64,000 bases of DNA from Karalla daura (Eukaryota; Chordata; Actinopteri; Chaetodontiformes; Leiognathidae): positions 5,921,536 to 5,985,535 of the forward strand of contig CM055191.1 in the NCBI GenBank assembly GCA_029224185.1, read 5' to 3'. The notes under the pieces are model-generated. The model had not been told where the DNA came from. It saw only the letters and a program-made list of their open reading frames with translations, and did not search any database. Positions 59,572 through 64,000 of this stretch are shown here, piece after piece. How positions within the stretch are numbered: position 1 is the first letter of the stretch; the number at the start of each line of letters is the position of its first letter. The position numbers were made by a program, and so were the translations under genes.

Positions 59572-59627
59572 GACGTCATTTGATTGACAGGACCCTGTAG
59601 AATCCCCGCCCACTGCCGCTGACGTCA
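59572..59627 (+). promoter_or_regulatory. CYP4 promoter: CRE palindrome, GC box
   Basis: TGACGTCA at 59,620-59,627 is a perfect cAMP-response-element palindrome. GACGTCA at 59,572-59,578 is a near copy. CCCCGCCC at 59,604-59,611 is a GC box. All lie 140-200 bases upstream of the ATG, with no TATA box, in a GC-richer patch. Confidence 0.45.
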
Positions 59628-59769
59628 CGACCCCGTTTGCAAGAGCGGAGTTTCTCTCGCTGAGGACTGTTCATCACCTTCGCCGCCACCTGTTTTTCGC
59701 AGCTTGCAGAGTGTCGTTGCTTTGTTTCTGCTTTCTTTTGCGGGTGTTTCTGTCACCCTGCTCCCAACC

Positions 59770-59961
59770 ATGGACCCGACCCAGGCCTTACTGTCCCTGC
59801 AGCCCTGTTTGCCTCGCTGGCATCACTTGTTGTCTCTGCTCTGCGTCGTGGCCGTCGTCTTCAAACTCTCGGTTGCTCTGGTGAGACGGAGAGATGCGCT
59901 CCGAGCGTATGAGATCTTCCCCGGACCGCCTGCACACTGGCTGCTCGGACACGTTTTGGAG
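59770..59961 (+). CDS. CYP4 exon 1
   Basis: MDPTQALLSL..., the membrane anchor and FPGPP, ending GHVLE at GAG/GTTATT, a weak but GT donor. The next exon's FKQDGTD continues the CYP4 pattern in phase 0. Confidence 0.88.
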
Positions 59962-62900
59962 GTTATTCAGCCACGCACTCATACAGCTGAACTGCCACAT
60001 GTATAACACAGTAAGGAGTTATTATAGAGTAGATGTCATGTGTCTGTAGGCCACCGACACCTGATGGTGGGATAAAGTTTATTTGCATATCAGCATTTTA
60101 CAAAAATGAATAGAAACAGAGTTTAGCAGATAAGTGTAAAATCTGAATGTAAAGCAATTTTGAAAACTAGGAAGCCACAAGCTGTTATGAGATTTTAAGT
60201 TTTTATTTTGTACAAAAATATGAACTGACAGAAAGGGGCAGCTTTGGGTATCCTATGCCACCGATACTGATAATGAAAGGGATAGTGATAATCCTCAATG
60301 GACTATGCTTTTCAGTTGTCATATAACAAACACATGCAAAAAGAACTTAAAGTTGCACACAAGAATGTTATAAATGTTTTACTGCTTTAAGCTAAGGAGG
60401 TCATTGGAGGGCCGTTTCTTATGTCCCTGCACAACAGAGATACGCAGTGGGTAAACAACACAGTTATCACCTCTTAAAGCGCACTGGCTGCCAAGCATTC
60501 AGGCCACAGGTCTGAGAGGAGACACTGTCCAACTGACTGAGACTCCGTTTGTCTTCCAGTTTAAGCAGGATGGGACAGACCTGGACACCACTTTGAAATG
60601 GGGAAAGCAGTACCCATACGCCTTCCCACTGTGGTTTGGCCCTTTTGCTTGTATCCTCAACATTCACCACCCGAGCTATGTGAAAACCATCCTTGCATCG
60701 ACAGGTGGGTGAGAGAATACTGTAGATTCACTGTCATGAGATGCGGTCATTATAACTGTCGTCAATGCTTCAAATATTCTCTTGTTCATAGAGTGCCGAT
60801 GTGGGGTTACAATTACATATGTATTTGTTTGTTTGTCAACAGAGCCAAAAGACAAGCTTTCATACAAATTTATCGAGACTTGGATTGGTAAGGCTGACAG
60901 TTCGTCTCAGTGCACAGGTTTTTCATTTTTGCTCAGTCACACAGTCCCAGACATGCTCTCTGTCTCTCTGTGCTCAGGAGACGGGTTGCTGGTGTCACAG
61001 GGTCAGAAGTGGTTTCGGCACAGGAGGCTCATCACCCCAGGTTTCCATTACGATGTGTTGAAAGCGTACATAAAACCGATGGCAGGCTCGACTCAAACTA
61101 TGCTGGTAAGGAAATGAGGTTTAGAGGTGTGAATTGCCAACTAAAAAAATAAAAAAAGAAGAAGTGTCAAGTTTTTCCATCTCCTGCAGAGATGTCACAT
61201 CTGCTCTCTCTCTCTCGCTCTGCTGCCAGAAAAAGTGGGAGAGTTACGCCGACACCGACCAGTCCTTCGAGCTGTTCAACCACGTCAGTCTGATGACGCT
61301 GGACACCATCTTGAAGTGCGCCTTCAGCCACAGCAGCAACTGTCAGACCGAGAGGTGAGTCCGCGCAAATCTTTTCCCTATTTGGCGTCTTCAGATTGCA
61401 ACCTTAACCTACCTACCTCTCTTCTCAGTGGAACAAATGCGTACATCAAGGCAGTTTATGAGCTCAGCGATCTCATTAACCTGCGACTCCGGACGTTTCC
61501 ATACCACAACGACCTAATTTTTAACCTCAGCCCACACGGCTTCAGATACCGAAAAGCAAGGAAGGTGGCATACAGCCATACACGTAAGATCTGTGCATTT
61601 GATTTATTAAAAATAAAAAAAAGAGCAGTTGTTAATTCATACCGTGAATTTTGATATGTATGCAAATGCTTGTACATTATGTTGTCTTTTGAAGAGGAAG
61701 TCATCAGAAAAAGGAAAGAAGCACTAAGGGAAGAGAAGGAGCCGGGCCATATGCAGATGAAGAGAAACCTGGACTTTCTGGACATCCTTCTATTAGCAAG
61801 AGTACGTGACAGGATATAGCATCTGTATCTGCTAGTTACCAGACAATAAGCCTGGCTGGCACTCGGTTTACTCAGCTGGCACTGAGATATTGGATGGGAA
61901 GCTTCAGATTAAAACCACACAATTATGGACAATAATTTGAAAAATCCTGATAAATAATCAAAACAGTGAGACATATAAACATGAAAGCAGACAAACTTTG
62001 GAAAAATATGCATGTAAAACATGCCGACTTTGTAAAACTCCCGGCACACAAGGCAACAAACAAGGCTTCTATTCATGCGAGGAGGCCGTCTCATGTTCAG
62101 CATATCAATTGTCACTGATATAAAAGCAGCACTCAAGTCTTTTTGTCCCTCTTGGACGCCCTCTTTAAAAGTAGACTCAAGGTTAAAAAACTCAAATTCT
62201 TCGTGCCGAGGCTGATTAAGAAAATGTGGGATAATGCTGCTAAGTAAACATGCCTGAGCTGTTGTTCAAATCAAATGTCCTGCCCAAGTCAATGTTGTCT
62301 CACTAGATGAAGAGATGAGGTGTATCACAGGATCATGGAATTATCTCCATCAACTGCAGTTGTGTAAATATTCTCAATGAGGTAAAATAAGACACCTTGT
62401 ACCAGTAGCAGTACCCCTGGAGTCACTTCTGCCCTATTTTATTTGTTCATTCAGGACCTCGCAGATCCTTCTTGATTTCATGCTTTTATTTGCTAAAATC
62501 ATTACTTTACATAAATAAACAAGATGTGTCCCCGGCAGGAGAGGCAGCCCTTGAACAAATAGTGGCCTAGTCTGGTGTTCCTTGTGTTGCTTTGACATTT
62601 GTGTCCCTGTCAGGATGAGAAGCAGCAGGGTCTGTCAGATGAAGACATTCGAGCAGAGGTGGACACCTTCATGTTTGAGGGCCATGACACCACGGCCAGC
62701 GGCCTCTCCTTCATCCTCTTCTGCCTGGCCCGCCACCCCGAGCACCAGAAGGTCTGCAGGGAGGAGATCATGCAGGTCCTGGGTGACAAGGACGTCATGG
62801 AGTGGTAGGCTTGAGTCAGGGTTCATTCACACTTTTTAACCAAATATTTTTTTTTCTCCCACTTTTCCATAATTTGGCGGTAAGTTTCCTTGACTATCCG

Positions 62901-63943
62901 TGACCTCTAAAACATCAATGTACACATGAAATGAGGTAAGGTGTCGTCATTTTCTGGAATATATCCAGCTAAACAATAAATTAAGAAACTCAATCTGCTG
63001 ATTGTTCGAAGCAAAGTCTTTATTGATCAGTTTTTAAGTAACCACATAGGCTGCTATTACTCAGTGTTCCTAAAAACTCCATGACTTTTCTATTTATTCT
63101 GTTGTTGCTTTTTTTAAAGTATGAACCCTGTTAAGTGCTGTAAACATTGTGCTTTGCGAGTTCCCCTAAGTGTTATAAGACCTGATGAGATCGGGCAAGG
63201 TTTTAGTTTCTCTTGACTTGAAATATTAATGAGCAACACTTTGTGTTTGTCTGGTGCTTAGGGAGGATCTCAGTAATATCCCCTACACCACCATGTGCAT
63301 AAAGGAATCCCTGCGTCTCTACCCTCCCGTACCAGGAATGGCCCGGAGCATCACCAAACCCATCACCTTTTTCGATGGGAGGACCTTGCCTGCAGGTCGG
63401 TTGTGATTTCTTTTTTCTTTGTGAAAGATCACACAGAGCAGACGGCATGCTGCTGCACGCCTGGTATCTATGGCTGCAGCGGTGCAAGATAAAACATTAA
63501 CTCGTATTGATTTCGTCTCAAATCGGTTATTTGGAGTGGACCTTAGTCAGTCTTGCACAACATCAGGGATATGGCACCAAAGTTGTGACAACCATTTAAT
63601 CCCACAGAATCATATGTTTATGGTATATTCATTTGATTTTTTGTTCCCAATGTGCAGGCAGTCACATTGGAACAAGTGTTTTTGGGATTCACAGGAATCC
63701 AACTGTCTGGGAAAATCCTGATGTAAGTGCAGATTTAGCAAATTTCCTAAAGTAAAGCCGACATAAATGTCAAACCGGTGCATGACTGATAGTTAAACTT
63801 TGACTGCTGGGACTGGTTAACTGACTAGTGATGTTGCTCACATCCATCATGTATTAACAGGCCTTTGACCCGCTGCGCTTCCTCCCCGAGAATGTTTCCA
63901 AGAGGTCTCCTCATGCGTTTGTGCCGTTCTCCGCCGGGCCAAG
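59770..63943 (+). CDS. Cytochrome P450 family 4 (CYP4T/CYP4B1-like), 3' cut
   Basis: Microsomal monooxygenase of the CYP4 family, which omega-hydroxylates fatty acids and some xenobiotics at the ER membrane. Eleven exons: 59,770-59,961; 60,560-60,704; 60,843-60,887; 60,978-61,105; 61,230-61,354; 61,429-61,583; 61,695-61,801; 62,614-62,804; 63,262-63,395; 63,658-63,722; 63,861-63,943. They join in frame to 456 residues plus two bases. Seen: an N-terminal membrane anchor (about 18-38), the FPGPP hinge (50-54), WFRHRRLITPGFHYDVL, I-helix EGHDTT (321-326) with the Glu that binds haem covalently in CYP4 enzymes, KESLR (ExxR Glu378/Arg381), FDPLRF, and FSAGPR at the start of the haem loop. The Cys-ligand exon and C-terminus lie beyond the window. 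In fish, CYP4T is the CYP4B1 counterpart; the exact subfamily needs a tree. Confidence 0.92.
60560..60704 (+). CDS. CYP4 exon 2
   Basis: Acceptor GTCTTCCAG. Encodes FKQDGTDLD through FPLWFGPF and HHPSYVKTILAST, ending ACAG/GTGGGT in phase 1. Confidence 0.92.
60843..60887 (+). CDS. CYP4 exon 3
   Basis: A 45-base exon encoding EPKDKLSYKFIETWI, between TTTGTCAACAG and ATTG/GTAAGG. Small exon 3 is typical of the family. Confidence 0.92.
60978..61105 (+). CDS. CYP4 exon 4
   Basis: Encodes GDGLLVSQGQKWFRHRRLIT and PGFHYDVLKAYIKPM, ending ATGCTG/GTAAGG in phase 0. Confidence 0.93.
61230..61354 (+). CDS. CYP4 exon 5
   Basis: Encodes KKWESYADTDQSFELFNHVS and LMTLDTILKCAFSH, between TGCTGCCAG and GAGAG/GTGAGT, phase 2. 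Confidence 0.93.
61429..61583 (+). CDS. CYP4 exon 6
   Basis: Encodes SGTNAYIKAVYELSDLINLR, then FPYHNDLIFNLSPHGFRYRK, ending ACAC/GTAAGA in phase 1. Confidence 0.92.
61695..61801 (+). CDS. CYP4 exon 7
   Basis: Acceptor CTTTTGAAG. Encodes EVIRKRKEALREEKEPG and NLDFLDILLLAR, ending at AGA/GTACGT in phase 0. Confidence 0.9.
62614..62804 (+). CDS. CYP4 exon 8: I-helix
   Basis: Acceptor CCCTGTCAG. Encodes DEKQQGLSDEDIRAEVDTFM, FEGHDTTASG and EHQKVCREEI, ending GAGTG/GTAGGC in phase 2. Holds the oxygen-activating Thr and the haem-linking Glu. Confidence 0.94.
63262..63395 (+). CDS. CYP4 exon 9: K-helix
   Basis: Encodes EDLSNIPYTTMCIKESLRLY and PPVPGMARS, with the invariant ExxR, ending GCAG/GTCGGT in phase 1. 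Confidence 0.94.
63658..63722 (+). CDS. CYP4 exon 10
   Basis: Encodes GSHIGTSVFGIHRNPTVWEN and PD, between AATGTGCAG and CTGAT/GTAAGT, phase 0. Confidence 0.92.
63861..63943 (+). CDS. CYP4 exon 11, start of haem loop
   Basis: Encodes AFDPLRFLPENVSKRSPHAF and VPFSAGP, plus two bases of an Arg codon before GTTTGT. The CxG Cys follows in the next exon, outside the window. Confidence 0.92.
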
Positions 63944-64000
63944 GTTTGTCCTCAACCCGACACCCTGTAATTGGGTCGCTTCACACAAAGGGAGGCAGGA

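Overview
The window reads as nuclear DNA from a teleost fish, probably a percomorph-type genome. The genes are split by GT-AG introns. There are many long dinucleotide and tetranucleotide microsatellites, and decayed copies of tRNA-derived fish SINEs. The recognisable proteins are vertebrate ones: FOXO6, MED18, an immunoglobulin-superfamily receptor and a CYP4 cytochrome P450. No prokaryotic, viral or organellar features were seen.

Layout. Bases 1-11,300 are gene-poor and full of microsatellites and SINE remnants; two weak candidate exons lie in the first 570 bases. Bases 11,310-45,600 are occupied by one minus-strand gene, foxo6. It has a coding exon 1 (43,903-44,355), a 28.5 kb intron (15,442-43,902), a coding exon 2 (13,717-15,441), and a probable 2.4 kb 3' UTR ending near a poly(A) signal at 11,322. 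The two exons join in frame at the conserved FOXO splice position inside the forkhead domain and give 725 residues. The intron is mostly unique sequence with scattered microsatellites; several stretches look like candidate regulatory islands, but I cannot test conservation.

Bases 45,700-51,790 are intergenic, with a clear tRNA-derived SINE at 49,165-49,460. med18 (Mediator subunit 18, 208 residues) follows on the minus strand, with coding exons 52,909-52,981 and 51,793-52,346 and a probable untranslated first exon upstream. A seven-exon minus-strand gene (55,683-57,464) then encodes a 367-residue type I membrane receptor. I rebuilt it from splice sites whose phases all agree. It has a signal peptide, two Ig-like domains, a cysteine-containing glycosylated stalk, one uncharged membrane helix, and a short tail ending in an ITIM-type tyrosine motif. 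I do not recognise a named family, and it is the most interesting object here. An octamer and an ETS-type site lie just upstream of it.

Finally, a CYP4-family P450 (CYP4T/CYP4B1-like) starts at 59,770 on the plus strand. Eleven exons, with consistent phases, run to 63,943. The window ends before the exon carrying the haem-ligating cysteine.

The genes are functionally unrelated: a transcription factor, a Mediator subunit, an immune-type receptor and a fatty-acid/xenobiotic oxidase. This is an ordinary vertebrate neighbourhood, not an operon-like system.
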